From Candidatus Zixiibacteriota bacterium (lineage in GTDB: Bacteria; Zixibacteria; MSB-5A5; SM1-73), in assembly GCA_029933635.1 (NCBI GenBank), contig JAOZNS010000039.1:1-16128 (forward strand): a stretch of 16,128 bases of DNA, given 5' to 3'. Numbering within the stretch: position 1 is the stretch's first letter; every line of letters begins with the position of its first letter. The translations under genes and the position numbers were made by a program. The notes beneath the pieces were generated by a model. That model worked only from the letters and a program-made list of their open reading frames with translations, was not told where the DNA came from and did not search any database. This document shows, one piece after another, positions 15,773 through 16,128 of the stretch.

Positions 15773-16128
15773 ATGAAAGCATTAATTACTGGAATTACAG
15801 GGCAGGATGGATCCTATCTGGCAGAATTGCTTCTGGAAAAGGGCTATGAGGTCTTTGGAATGGTGAGGCGATCATCCACCGAAAACTTCGAAAGGATAGC
15901 CCATATTCGTGATAGGATCCAGCTGAAACAGGCGGATTTGCTGGATCAGCTCTCCCTTATCAGGTTGATAGAAAGTTGCCAGCCCGATGAAGTCTACAAC
16001 TTAGCGGCCCAGTCATTCGTTCCCACCTCCTGGGAACAACCCATGCTGACCGGCGAGTTCAATGCTCTGGGGGTGACCAAGCTTCTGGAGGCGATCCGGC
16101 TGGTCAACAAAAAGATCAAGTTTTATCA
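15773..16128 (+). CDS. gmd: GDP-mannose 4,6-dehydratase, N-terminal part (3' end outside window)
   Basis: The first 118 residues of an extended short-chain dehydrogenase that converts GDP-mannose to GDP-4-keto-6-deoxymannose with NADP, the entry to GDP-fucose or GDP-rhamnose type sugars for surface glycans. The Rossmann motif GITGQDGSYLAELLLEKGY, the VRRSSTENFERIAHI loop, QADLLD and the YNLAAQSFVPTSWEQP segment are characteristic. The full family length is about 320-350, so two thirds lies beyond the right edge. The start ATG 15773 is preceded by GAGAGGAG (15764-15771) with very short spacing; an overlapping open frame at 15604-15849 is read in another phase and is not a gene. Other sugar genes probably follow downstream. 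Confidence 0.92.
   Translation, partial: MKALITGITGQDGSYLAELLLEKGYEVFGMVRRSSTENFERIAHIRDRIQLKQADLLDQLSLIRLIESCQPDEVYNLAAQSFVPTSWEQPMLTGEFNALGVTKLLEAIRLVNKKIKFY

Noticed and set aside
15604..15849. An 81-codon plus-strand frame before and overlapping gmd
   Set aside because: It runs through the gmd promoter, ribosome site and coding start in another phase, and its product has no recognisable features.

Overview
The window looks like a chromosomal stretch from an uncultured-type bacterium with moderate GC. Sigma70-like promoters, strong Shine-Dalgarno sites and single-copy housekeeping-type genes point to a chromosome; no phage, plasmid, tRNA, rRNA or CRISPR sequence was seen. One exported beta-propeller protein ends in the 'YPNPFNP ... 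GIYFYRIKT' FlgD-like/type IX-style C-terminal domain. That ending is common in Bacteroidota-related and candidate phyla such as Zixibacteria, KSB1, Marinimicrobia and WOR-3. This is an inference, and no marker gene here fixes the phylum.

Layout. (1) 1-900, minus: the N-terminal 300 residues of a 4-hydroxybutyryl-CoA dehydratase/HpaB-family flavoprotein in which several known cluster and active-site residues appear replaced. (2) 901-1880: a long gene-poor gap with promoters at both ends. (3) 1881-4442, plus: a large secreted alpha/beta-hydrolase. (4) 4443-4875: a repeat-rich gap holding a 152-bp element with about 30-bp imperfect terminal inverted repeats, plus other palindromes. (5) 4876-6145, plus: a secreted LVIVD-repeat beta-propeller with one apparent base insertion that breaks the frame. 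(6) 6382-7676, minus: a nitrilase-superfamily hydrolase overlapping a stand-alone response regulator, followed by a clear intrinsic terminator; an MFS transporter (7831-9123) is divergent from them. (7) 12776-9196, minus: an iron-uptake cluster in the order fur, feoA, secreted CbiX-like chelatase, feoB, with a Fur-box-like palindrome directly upstream of fur. (8) 13754-12900, minus: an EamA transporter. (9) 15517-13932, minus: a DUF123/GIY-YIG-type small protein overlapping a DUF362 protein with two [4Fe-4S] motifs. (10) 15773 to the end, plus: the start of GDP-mannose 4,6-dehydratase behind a good promoter.

The most coherent functional unit is the iron cluster. Fur would sense iron and repress its own transcript, FeoA and FeoB would move ferrous iron across the inner membrane, and a chelatase-fold protein with a signal peptide sits between feoA and feoB. 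An exported tetrapyrrole metal chelatase placed inside a Feo cluster is the best candidate here for an undescribed arrangement. One speculative reading is that it handles iron or metal-tetrapyrroles outside the membrane and feeds FeoB.
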